Virus record (IMG/VR): IMGVR_UViG_3300008111_000075
Span: 1 to 30,372 of that record
Reading direction: 5' to 3' (one strand)
Source of the DNA: a virus
DNA length: 30,372 nt
The position numbers and the translations under genes are program-made. Below, one piece after another: positions 6,976-12,901 of this stretch. How positions within the stretch are numbered: the stretch's first letter is position 1; the number at the start of each line of letters is the position of its first letter. The notes under the pieces are model-generated. The model was not told where the DNA came from, made no database searches, and saw nothing but the letters and a program-made list of their open reading frames with translations.

Positions 6976-7316
6976 ACTCTTGTTATTTTGCCTATGCCAC
7001 CTGCTTTGTTGACATTGTTAATAAAATTTTGTTGTTCCTTACTTACCTTTCCGCTTTCGGTCTTGACTTCTACAGCTGTGAAGACTGCGACCTTAGTGCC
7101 GACCATCTGCGGAGTGATCTCCACCTCTGTCCATCCAATTAGATCGGAGCTTCCTTTGATGAGTCCGAACTCAATAATACGAGGCTGAGTGATAACGAGC
7201 TGCGAATTTATGTATTTTTTAATTCCCTGGTATGCTACTCCAGTATTGTTTCTAAAAAGAACACCATTTTTGGAATGCTCTGCTCTTATTTTGTTGTAAT
7301 ATCCTTGCTCTTTCAT
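6972..7316 (-). CDS. VRR-NUC domain nuclease
   Basis: A 114-residue single-domain protein of the VRR-NUC family, small PD-(D/E)xK nucleases known to cut branched DNA such as Holliday junctions. Seen: GSSDLIGW with the metal-binding Asp58, FTAVEVKT with Glu83 and Lys85 of the E-x-K motif, and GKVSKEQQNFIN with Gln95, followed by VNKAGGIGKI. The length matches stand-alone phage members. In the operon it sits between a lytic transglycosylase and a coiled-coil protein, with 4-nt overlaps on both sides, and would resolve recombination or replication intermediates before packaging. Confidence 0.85.
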   Translation of the reverse strand: MKEQGYYNKIRAEHSKNGVLFRNNTGVAYQGIKKYINSQLVITQPRIIEFGLIKGSSDLIGWTEVEITPQMVGTKVAVFTAVEVKTESGKVSKEQQNFINNVNKAGGIGKITRV

Positions 7317-7771
7317 TGCTCTTTGAATTTTTTAAGGTAGCCTAATGTTGCTTTCATATTGTGACCATTCGGGCCACCATTCCACATTCTCGCAAGTTCA
7401 TCGTATGTCGGATATTTTCCGTGCCTTATTGCGTAGGTATGACAATTAACTCCCATAACTGCCCAAAAAACGTGTTCTGCTTTGATTGAATCTGCCATAT
7501 CTTTGTGCTGATAGTTTAGTAGGTCTTTAAGTCCTGAAGCCTTAACGCAAATATCGTGAATCTGATACCTTCCAATGGCTCTTCCACCATCTCCGATTGC
7601 GCTATCTGTATTTTTGGACTCAATTTGTCCAATTGCTCTGATAAAATCTGAATCAGTATTGCAAGTATCACGAGTTACGTAAATAGTTTTGACAATAACT
7701 TCGGATTGTGGTTTATTGCCTGCATAGATTATTGCAGCTATAAGCAAGCAAAATAATATTACATCTCTCAT
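7313..7771 (-). CDS. Lytic transglycosylase (SLT-like) with N-terminal signal or anchor
   Basis: A 152-residue protein. Residues 4-17 (VILFCLLIAAIIYA) are a signal peptide or membrane anchor. The core has IGQIESKN with the catalytic Glu51 and GGRAIGRYQIH, the ES...G-x-x-Q pattern of Slt/lysozyme-like transglycosylases, then MWNGGPNG near the end. Such enzymes cut the glycan strands of peptidoglycan. It is odd in the middle of a replication operon; the early timing suggests wall remodelling during infection or a superinfection role rather than final lysis. It overlaps both neighbours by 4 nt. Confidence 0.8.
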   Translation of the reverse strand: MRDVILFCLLIAAIIYAGNKPQSEVIVKTIYVTRDTCNTDSDFIRAIGQIESKNTDSAIGDGGRAIGRYQIHDICVKASGLKDLLNYQHKDMADSIKAEHVFWAVMGVNCHTYAIRHGKYPTYDELARMWNGGPNGHNMKATLGYLKKFKEQ

Positions 7772-7998
7772 TTTATTAGCTTTTTTTCGACTGGTATGAA
7801 TCCCGTGCCGGTACCTTCATTACCCATCATTTTTAAGAAATCGATTTCTACTTTTGCAGAGTGAATTATTGTATCTGCAAGTTTTGATATTGCCTTTGCT
7901 TTTGCTGTCTCTTTCTCGACATCGGCATCATCATCCATTAGCTTTTCAATCTGTTCGAAAAGCAAATTCCGAAGGTCTTCAATTTTATTTCGTGCCAT
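7768..7998 (-). CDS. Conserved small helical phage protein
   Basis: A 76-residue protein starting MARNKIEDLRNLLFEQIEKL with a central AKAISKLADTIIHSAKVEID helix. I recognise this pattern (N-terminal IEDLRN-LF-Q-E-L, then KA-A-sK-ad-II-sAK-E-dFlK) from many phage replication regions, where it is annotated only as hypothetical. It has no membrane segment and probably forms a helical bundle. It overlaps the HNH-like gene by 14 nt and the transglycosylase gene by 4 nt. Confidence 0.65.
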   Translation of the reverse strand: MARNKIEDLRNLLFEQIEKLMDDDADVEKETAKAKAISKLADTIIHSAKVEIDFLKMMGNEGTGTGFIPVEKKLIK

Positions 7999-8596
7999 TT
8001 TTTCTGATAGTTTTTTTAAGTTTCGTTAATGCCACAATTGTTTTCTTTAGTTCTTCAGGGAATCGATGTACAGTATTAAGCTTAAGATTTTGACTTTTAG
8101 TAATCAACATCAGATTGTTAATGTCATACTTATTCTTTCTTGGGTCTTTTACTCTTACTACACATCCTTTTGGAACTTTTCCGTAGGCTTCTTCCCAAAT
8201 CAGAATCTCTTTTCGAATCCATTCGTTATCTGCTACCTTGACCATTAAGAACATATCTTTTCCGTCTATCCTGGTATCGCCAACTTGTCTTGTATTGTGT
8301 GGCTTGTGTCCTTTTTTGAAGCTTGTTTTGTTGGCTCCAATGTACCCTTTTACTCCTTTGTTCCAAGGAACGTTTCCAGGTTGAAACTTTGTACCTTTAT
8401 TAAGCTTCCTGAGCCTGATTGCTTCCTTATCGAGAAGCATCTTCATATATTCTTCTGACCTTTTTAATCCTAATAGATTTGCTTGTGAGTAAATAGAACT
8501 ACTGCTTCTTTCCAAGATTCTGCAAATCTCCTTTATGTCAGTATCAGAGTAGAGGGCACTAAGTACCCTCCGCTCATCATCTGTCCACTTTCTCAT
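7985..8596 (-). CDS. HNH-endonuclease-like protein, catalytic His apparently missing
   Basis: A 203-residue protein. Residues 1-45 (RKWTDDERRVLSALYSD, KEICRILERSSSSIYSQAN) form a Myb-like/HTH DNA-binding domain. Then come two copies of an F-x-x-G-x-x-P-x-N motif (FQPGNVPWNKG at 71-81, FKKGHKPHN at 93-101), as in NUMOD-type modules of phage HNH enzymes. The HNH core is WEEAYGKVPKGCVVRVKDP with KYDINNLMLIT. Where HNH enzymes have His-x-D-G, this one has V-K-D-P, and the nearby Gly-His is Gly-Cys, so nuclease activity is doubtful. Homing-type or DNA-binding regulator are both possible. It overlaps its neighbours by 4 and 14 nt. Confidence 0.7.
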   Translation of the reverse strand: MRKWTDDERRVLSALYSDTDIKEICRILERSSSSIYSQANLLGLKRSEEYMKMLLDKEAIRLRKLNKGTKFQPGNVPWNKGVKGYIGANKTSFKKGHKPHNTRQVGDTRIDGKDMFLMVKVADNEWIRKEILIWEEAYGKVPKGCVVRVKDPRKNKYDINNLMLITKSQNLKLNTVHRFPEELKKTIVALTKLKKTIRKNGTK

Positions 8597-8859
8597 ATAT
8601 ATTCCTTATGATAACCCCAAAGAATATCTCTTACTTCGCAATAGTATTTGTAAACAGGTTCTATAGAAGTGCTGAATACATCTTGAGTAAGTAAAACTGA
8701 AATAATATCATCAACTGCTGCGTTTGCGTGATAAATTGCTATCATCTTCTGATAGTTTGTAGCATTGTCGAAATCTGCTACTACTGAATATTTCCCAATA
8801 AATTGTTTTGCCTTTTCTTCAGGCGATAATCTGTGAAATGAACTTTGTAATTCTGACAT
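8593..8859 (-). CDS. Conserved small phage protein, first gene of the helicase operon
   Basis: An 88-residue helical protein. The centre (YHANAAVDDIISVLL) and end (VYKYYCEVRDILWGY) match a small family common in phage early regions, in which a helix of the form A-x-x-AVDEII is followed by YW-x-x-V-x-x-EI. Function unknown. It is the first gene behind the promoter at 8899-8929, with AACTACCAAGTT directly before its ATG, and overlaps the HNH-like gene by 4 nt. Confidence 0.65.
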   Translation of the reverse strand: MSELQSSFHRLSPEEKAKQFIGKYSVVADFDNATNYQKMIAIYHANAAVDDIISVLLTQDVFSTSIEPVYKYYCEVRDILWGYHKEYI

Positions 8860-8862
8860 AAC

Positions 8863-8871
8863 TTGGTAGTT
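8863..8871 (-). promoter_or_regulatory. AACTACCAA start-site motif
   Basis: Minus strand TTAAAACTACCAAGTT followed by ATG, identical over 19 nt to the copy at the gene starting at 4824 although the proteins are unrelated. This makes a nucleotide-level signal more likely than chance. Confidence 0.6.
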
Positions 8872-8898
8872 TTAATTGTTAAATAATGATTACGAATA

Positions 8899-8929
8899 CA
8901 AAAGTATAATAAAATTTTATTATCTCAAT
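8899..8929 (-). promoter_or_regulatory. Bacteroidota-type promoter with perfect 18-bp palindrome (site b)
   Basis: Minus strand -7 box TACTTTTG (8906-8899) fits TANNTTTG; 19 nt upstream lies ATTG (8929-8926), one off TTTG. Between them ATAATAAAATTTTATTAT (8906-8923) is a perfect palindrome that touches the -7 box. It drives the seven-gene operon from 8859 to 4889. The -33 end overlaps the stop codon of the SF2 helicase gene. Confidence 0.75.
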
Positions 8930-10484
8930 ACTTTTTGTAACTTTTTTTGAAATTATTTTTATTTTCTATTCTCTTCCATCCATAGAATGAGTTCCAGGCA
9001 CTATCGATTGCAGTCTTTAAATCTTGATGTGATGTAGATACAGCGTTTATTTTGTACTTTGAATTTATTTTATCTATAGTATTATTATCTTTCATCACTC
9101 TTGATTCAAAAATATGCTTCACCCAAAAATCTTTGTACTTCATTCGCTCTTTCAATTGCCATAATTCCTCCAGGGTAACGCATTCATATCTTTCTTTAGG
9201 CTTGGCTCCTTGCTGCATATTTAAAAAATCATCCAAGGACCTATCATCTTTTACAGCAACTGCATTCTCAATCTTCTTTTGTTCTTTTTGTTTTACCTCT
9301 GGTATCAATCCGCACTCAGGACAGCACTCTTCAGTCTTTTCAAAAACAGCATAACAGCCTTGGCAAACATTATAGTTCTCTTCGACTTCGTTCTTTTTTT
9401 TCTTTTTCTTCTTGATGCCATTCAAATCCCATTCACGAGGTGTGAGCGGATGTAAATGTCTTACCATATTATTAACGTGATCTAAAATGATGCATTTGTC
9501 TTTCCCGGCACAAGGTCTCAATCCCCTACCAACTATCTGAAGATATAGACTGAGTGATGCCGTTGGTCTGAGCATACCTACTACAGCGACAGCAGGAATA
9601 TCTGTTCCCTCGCTGATTAGGTTACAAAACGTAACCACCTGGATAGTTCCATCCGCAAGTCCTTTGAATATCCTATCAACTTCTTCATCTTTTTGCTCTC
9701 CGTGAACTGCCTCAGATGTGTATCCTGCATCTCTGAAAGTCTTGGCCATTTCCTGTGCGTGGAAGATTGTGGAACAGGAATAGATTGCAGGCGCACCATC
9801 AGCAAGTCTTCTATATTCCTTGACTATGTCTCCGCAAATTGCAGCATCTGTCATTACATCAGATATTTCGCCCAAATCATATTCCCCGAAATTATTCTGC
9901 TTCAAGTTGTCCAAAGCTTCAATTTTCTTGAACATATAATATGCCGGCATAACAAGATTACCCATCTGAATCAATTCTGCAATTGCAGGCCCGAGAACCA
10001 TCCGCTCAAACATATCTCCGAGACCTTTTCCATCCAATCTCCAAGGTGTTGCAGTAACACCAAGCATAAATACATCGGAGTAGTATTCCATTATCGCTTT
10101 CCAGGTTCCTGCGGATGCGTGGTGAGCTTCATCTATTATTATAAGGTCAGGTGTCGGGACTTCATCCAATCTGTTCTTTAATGTCTGCACACTACAAACC
10201 TGTGCTTGGTATTGGTAGTTTTTAGGATGTCCGCCTGCAATGATTCCGTGTTGCAAGTTATATTTATTGCATCGCTCAGAGATTTGTCTCACAAGGTTCT
10301 TCTTATGCACCAGGAAGAAAACTTTCTTGTTTCTGCTCATCGCCTGCTCTGCGATATGAATGAAAGTTTCAGTCTTGCCCCCACCTGTGGGAAGTACAAA
10401 CAAAACTCTTTTGCTTCCTTGCTTAAAGTGACCTCGAATAGAATCTACTGCATCGGATTGGTATGGTCTAAGAGTTACGCTCAT
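8925..10484 (-). CDS. SF2 DEAH-box DNA helicase with C-terminal zinc ribbon
   Basis: A 519-residue helicase counted from the ATG at 10484. Motifs: LRPYQSDAV (Q-like, 5-13), LPTGGGKT Walker A (31-38), DEAH (118-121), TATP (144-147), and QIVGRGLRP motif VI (316-324), so both RecA-like domains are complete, as in UvsW/RecQ-like phage SF2 enzymes that remodel forks and branch points. Cys374, 377, 387/388 and 391 form a zinc-ribbon-like finger, preceded by eight lysines. An upstream TTG at 10511 is possible but sits deep in the HTH gene; the ATG still overlaps that gene by 17 nt, so the two are probably coupled. Confidence 0.85.
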   Translation of the reverse strand: MSVTLRPYQSDAVDSIRGHFKQGSKRVLFVLPTGGGKTETFIHIAEQAMSRNKKVFFLVHKKNLVRQISERCNKYNLQHGIIAGGHPKNYQYQAQVCSVQTLKNRLDEVPTPDLIIIDEAHHASAGTWKAIMEYYSDVFMLGVTATPWRLDGKGLGDMFERMVLGPAIAELIQMGNLVMPAYYMFKKIEALDNLKQNNFGEYDLGEISDVMTDAAICGDIVKEYRRLADGAPAIYSCSTIFHAQEMAKTFRDAGYTSEAVHGEQKDEEVDRIFKGLADGTIQVVTFCNLISEGTDIPAVAVVGMLRPTASLSLYLQIVGRGLRPCAGKDKCIILDHVNNMVRHLHPLTPREWDLNGIKKKKKKKNEVEENYNVCQGCYAVFEKTEECCPECGLIPEVKQKEQKKIENAVAVKDDRSLDDFLNMQQGAKPKERYECVTLEELWQLKERMKYKDFWVKHIFESRVMKDNNTIDKINSKYKINAVSTSHQDLKTAIDSAWNSFYGWKRIENKNNFKKSYKKY

Positions 10485-10656
10485 TTTCAGCTTTTTTAAG
10501 TTCCGTTTCAATTCTTTCTAAATAATCGAATGTTATAGGCTCATTTCGTTTCCAATAGTCTAATGTCTGTCTATGTATTCCTGTTCGTTTACATAGTTCT
10601 GTAATAGTAATACCAATCTTGTCGGCTCGTTCTTTGATTCTTTGGTAAGTCTTCAT
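10468..10656 (-). CDS. Small Cro/CI-type HTH regulator
   Basis: A 62-residue protein: KERADKIGITITELCKRTGI then HRQTLDYWKRNEP is a helix-turn-helix of the Cro/CI (HTH_3) type, and the C-terminus is a short charged helix. It has no separate oligomerisation domain, so it would bind as a simple dimer. I use the ATG at 10656; an upstream TTG (10689) would add 11 residues without homology. The gene lies next to a divergent promoter region holding an 18-bp palindrome, which is the classical position of an autoregulating phage repressor or Cro. It is co-transcribed with the SF2 helicase. Confidence 0.75.
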   Translation of the reverse strand: MKTYQRIKERADKIGITITELCKRTGIHRQTLDYWKRNEPITFDYLERIETELKKAENERNS

Positions 10657-10694
10657 TTCTTTTAAGTTTTTTGAAAAAATATTATACAATAATG

Positions 10695-10722
10695 CAAAAG
10701 TAATAAAATTTTATTATCTTTG
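10695..10722. promoter_or_regulatory. Divergent early promoters sharing one palindrome (site c)
   Basis: The palindrome GTAATAAAATTTTATTAT (10700-10717, 17 of 18 positions) is flanked on the right by TATCTTTG (10715-10722) for plus-strand transcription of the RecE-like gene, and on the left by TACTTTTG read on the minus strand (10702-10695) for the HTH gene. Both -7 boxes overlap the palindrome ends, so one bound dimer could control both directions. The -33 elements are poor, which may mean activation or weak basal expression. Confidence 0.7.
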
Positions 10723-10750
10723 TGTAACAATTCGTTAAAATTTTAAAAAT

Positions 10751-10759
10751 AACTACCAA
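10751..10759 (+). promoter_or_regulatory. AACTACCAA start-site motif
   Basis: The last A of the motif is the first base of the start codon of the RecE-like gene, so the motif directly abuts initiation. Confidence 0.55.
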
Positions 10760-11514
10760 TGACAAATCAAGAGTATCACTCAAAAACAGATTTTCTAAGC
10801 AAGACTTTGCTTGATCAGATTCGCAAATCTCCTGCTCACTTCCAGGCATATATTAATGCCGAAAAAAAAGAAGCTACTTCAGCTATGAACTTCGGAAGCT
10901 TAGTTCATTCTGTACTATTCGAACAGGATAACTTCGCAATTATGCCAACCTGTGACAGAAGAACTAAGGAAGGTAAACTACTTTATGAGGCATTCTTAGA
11001 AAATGCTCAAGGTGTTGAACTAATCGTTACAGAAGAACAGCACGAACAAGCTTTGAAAATCGCTCAAGCAGTTCTACAGCATCCAAAAGCATCGGCACTA
11101 CTTCAAGATGGTAAAGCAGAGCTTCCGGTATTCGGACAAATCGAAGGCATTAACTTTAAATGCAAACCCGATTTTCGCAATACTAAGTTCAATGTATTGC
11201 TTGACCTTAAAACAACTACAGACAGTTCTCCTTCAGAGTTTGCAAAATCTGTATGGAATTATCGTTATCACGTTCAAGCAGCATTATATATGGACTTGAC
11301 TAAAGCAGATAGGTTCTTCTTTATTGCTGTAGAAAAAGAATCTCCGTTCAATGTTGAGGTGTACGAACTTGACCAGGATGCAATACAGAAAGGTAGAGAA
11401 GATTACCTGGCAGATATTGCAACTTACAAAAAATGTGTCGAAACAAACAACTGGCACGGATACACAGAAGACAAGTCAATCAATATTCTTTCACTCCCTA
11501 AATGGGTTAAATAA
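10759..11514 (+). CDS. RecE-like exonuclease (PD-(D/E)xK superfamily)
   Basis: A 251-residue protein with the layout of the RecE C-terminal nuclease domain. SAMNFGSLVHSVLFE contains the conserved GxxxH (His50), then AELPVFGQIEG (Glu121), KCKPDFR (Asp138), LLDLKTT (Asp149, Lys151) and the YHVQAALYMD helix (about 170-179) with the conserved Gln. Such enzymes degrade the 5' strand of double-stranded DNA ends to give 3' tails for annealing. The next gene is a probable annealing protein, so the two form a two-component recombination pair. It is the first gene behind the divergent promoter at 10715-10722. Confidence 0.8.
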   Translation: MTNQEYHSKTDFLSKTLLDQIRKSPAHFQAYINAEKKEATSAMNFGSLVHSVLFEQDNFAIMPTCDRRTKEGKLLYEAFLENAQGVELIVTEEQHEQALKIAQAVLQHPKASALLQDGKAELPVFGQIEGINFKCKPDFRNTKFNVLLDLKTTTDSSPSEFAKSVWNYRYHVQAALYMDLTKADRFFFIAVEKESPFNVEVYELDQDAIQKGREDYLADIATYKKCVETNNWHGYTEDKSINILSLPKWVK

Positions 11515-11520
11515 CTACCA
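11513..11520 (+). promoter_or_regulatory. AACTACCA start-site motif inside the recombination operon
   Basis: Lies 2 nt before the ATG at 11523 and overlaps the stop codon of the preceding gene. There is no promoter here, so the motif is not just a promoter companion; a second full AACTACCAA follows at 11539-11547 within the first codons. Confidence 0.5.
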
Positions 11521-11522
11521 CA

Positions 11523-12050
11523 ATGTCAAACATCACAAAACTACCAACATTCCAGGAACTAATCACAGATTCTGAAGACAGCCTCAAGCAAAATGCCTTA
11601 ACTGTACTGCTAAATCAAGACCCTCCGAAGGCTTGGTTACAAGAACATCCAATGATAAAAGGCTATCGTTACATCTCAATTGAGAAAATTGAGTACCTTT
11701 TAACACGAATTTTCACAAAATGGTGGGTAGAAGTGAAAAACGTTCAAGTTGTCGCAAATAGCGTTGTAGTCACGGTTAGGCTCTTTGTAACAAATCCGAT
11801 AAATGATGAAATAATGTTTCAAGATGGTATCGGAGCAGCACCAATACAAACAGACAAAGGAGCAGGTGCAACTGATTGGAATGCAGTAAAGACCGATGGT
11901 GTACAGAAAGCAGCACCCGCAGCCGAGACATACGCAATAAAAGACGCAGCGGAGAAATTTGGCAAGATTTTCGGCAGAGATGTGAGCAGAAAAACAACGA
12001 TGGACTATAATCCGTTACTGAAAAAAAGCGATTTTAACGACCAAGTTTAG
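11523..12050 (+). CDS. Probable Rad52-like single-strand annealing protein
   Basis: A 175-residue protein. RYISIEKIEYLLTRIFTKWW at about 49-68 and the strand pattern NVQVVANSVVVTVRLFV are followed by QDGIGAAPIQ, then AETYAIKDAAEKFGKIFGRD. This is the Rad52/Sak arrangement of an early helix with aromatic residues, a beta hairpin, an invariant-like G-x-G turn, and a helix with A-x-x-DA-x-x-x-FG. Together with the RecE-like gene 8 nt upstream it would pair complementary strands during recombination-dependent replication. RecT/Erf type is the alternative. It is the last gene before a terminator. Confidence 0.65.
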   Translation: MSNITKLPTFQELITDSEDSLKQNALTVLLNQDPPKAWLQEHPMIKGYRYISIEKIEYLLTRIFTKWWVEVKNVQVVANSVVVTVRLFVTNPINDEIMFQDGIGAAPIQTDKGAGATDWNAVKTDGVQKAAPAAETYAIKDAAEKFGKIFGRDVSRKTTMDYNPLLKKSDFNDQV

Positions 12051-12069
12051 TGTGTAATAGTTTGTTTCT

Positions 12070-12101
12070 GAGAGCCTTATTTTTGAGGCTCTCTTTTTTT
12101 T
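12070..12101 (+). terminator. Intrinsic terminator of the recombination operon
   Basis: Stem GAGAGCCT (12070-12077), 8-nt loop, AGGCTCTC (12086-12093), then eight T. It lies 20 nt after the annealing-protein stop. Confidence 0.9.
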
Positions 12102-12106
12102 GCCCT

Positions 12107-12381
12107 GTAACAGCCTTTTTTTTTGTTACGCTTTTCGTTTCTATTAACTTATTGATTCTCAATACTTGTAACAATGTAACGATTGTAACGGAAAACAATA
12201 TATATATATATAGAGATTCTATTATGTATATATATGTGTATGTATATTCGTGTTACATATGTTACATAGTTATAATTATATTATTATTAAGTAGTTAGGT
12301 GTAACAAAATTGTGTTACTGCTATGTTACGTTTGTTACAGTTAATTTTAGTAAAAAAAAGACATATTTTTGCACTTGTTAC
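12107..12381. repeat. Twelve GTAAC/GTTAC repeats: candidate replication origin
   Basis: The 446-nt stretch 12102-12547 has no credible gene. Within 275 bp the pentamer GTAAC or its complement GTTAC starts at 12107, 12125, 12168, 12176, 12185, 12252, 12261, 12301, 12314, 12325, 12334 and 12377, nearly always preceded by T. Three direct copies at 12168-12189 are spaced 8-9 bp, three inverted ones at 12314-12338 are spaced 9-11 bp, and a TA-only tract (about 12198-12242) lies between the clusters. Iterated short sites around an easily melted tract, next to replication genes, is what iteron origins look like. A regulatory array is the alternative. Confidence 0.55.
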
Positions 12382-12436
12382 GTCATAGGGTTTTCATATA
12401 GGGGGAAGGTTATTTGGTAGTTCCCTTCCTCCTTTT
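12364..12436 (+). ncRNA. Candidate small RNA or structured late leader
   Basis: TATTTTTG (12364-12371) fits a -7 box. Beyond it GGGGGAAGG (12401-12409) pairs with CCTTCCTCC (12424-12432; eight Watson-Crick pairs and one G-U), leaving a 14-nt loop TTATTTGGTAGTTC, then TTTTC. The loop contains TTGGTAGTT, the exact complement of the AACTACCAA motif at early gene starts. An RNA of about 60 nt would present this as an accessible seed. No good -33 element is seen and the T tract is short, so it may instead be the leader of the terminase operon. Confidence 0.4.
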
Positions 12437-12547
12437 CAAAAATCTTCGATTTAAGGCACTTTTTTTTGTTTTTGATAGTAGAGTACCACTTTAGAAATAA
12501 AATTGAATGTAGGTACTAAAGAATGATAAATAAACATATTTTAACTT

Positions 12548-12901
12548 ATGCCTTTTCAACCTGGGAACAGTCTAAGCAAGGGAAGACCCAAGGGAGCAAT
12601 AAATAAGACCACTTCCGAAACCAAAGCCTTCCTTGCTCGAATTTCGAATAAACTCGGTCAACGTATCGAGGAAGACCTTGATATGATGGAACCTAAAGAC
12701 AGGGTAAAAATTTGGCTTGAACTACAGGAATACTTAATACCAAAGCTATCCAGGACAGAGATAACTGGTGAGGATGGTGGAATGATAGAGATACAACAAA
12801 CCCTAAAATTAGAAAACCTTGGCATTGATCAACTCAGAGAGCTTGAAAGAATTGCTGAACTTGCAGCGGATTCGACAGCTGATAGCAGCCAAGGATTTTA
12901 A
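12548..12901 (+). CDS. Terminase small subunit candidate
   Basis: A 117-residue protein directly before the large terminase. The start (FQPGNSLSKGRPKGAINKTT) is the basic GRPKGAxN motif typical of small proteins found at this site in many phages, followed by a helical part (DRVKIWLELQEYLIPKLSRT) resembling the oligomerisation helices of TerS. TerS proteins recognise the packaging site and feed DNA to the motor. The function rests mostly on position and the N-terminal motif. It overlaps the downstream frame by up to 83 nt. The 5' leader of about 110 nt is AT-rich without an obvious consensus promoter. Confidence 0.65.
   Translation: MPFQPGNSLSKGRPKGAINKTTSETKAFLARISNKLGQRIEEDLDMMEPKDRVKIWLELQEYLIPKLSRTEITGEDGGMIEIQQTLKLENLGIDQLRELERIAELAADSTADSSQGF

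Noticed and set aside
9390-9413. Run of A/T giving eight lysines in the SF2 helicase as a possible frameshift site
   Set aside because: The zero frame continues with a good zinc ribbon and C-terminus; the alternative frames give nothing recognisable.
9690-10181. Plus-strand open frame opposite the SF2 helicase
   Set aside because: Lies antisense to conserved helicase motifs and reads as Cys/Ser/His-rich noise.
10212-10220. AACTACCAA on the minus strand inside the SF2 helicase gene
   Set aside because: Far from any start codon, within ordinary coding sequence (Lys-Asn-Tyr-Gln-Tyr); probably chance.
12198-12242. TA dinucleotide tract as a CRISPR-like or tandem repeat
   Set aside because: No repeat-spacer structure; it is simple AT sequence, counted as part of the origin candidate.
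12050-12298. Plus-strand open frame of 82 codons
   Set aside because: Low-complexity hydrophobic translation of an AT-rich repeat region that contains the terminator and the GTAAC array; no start context.
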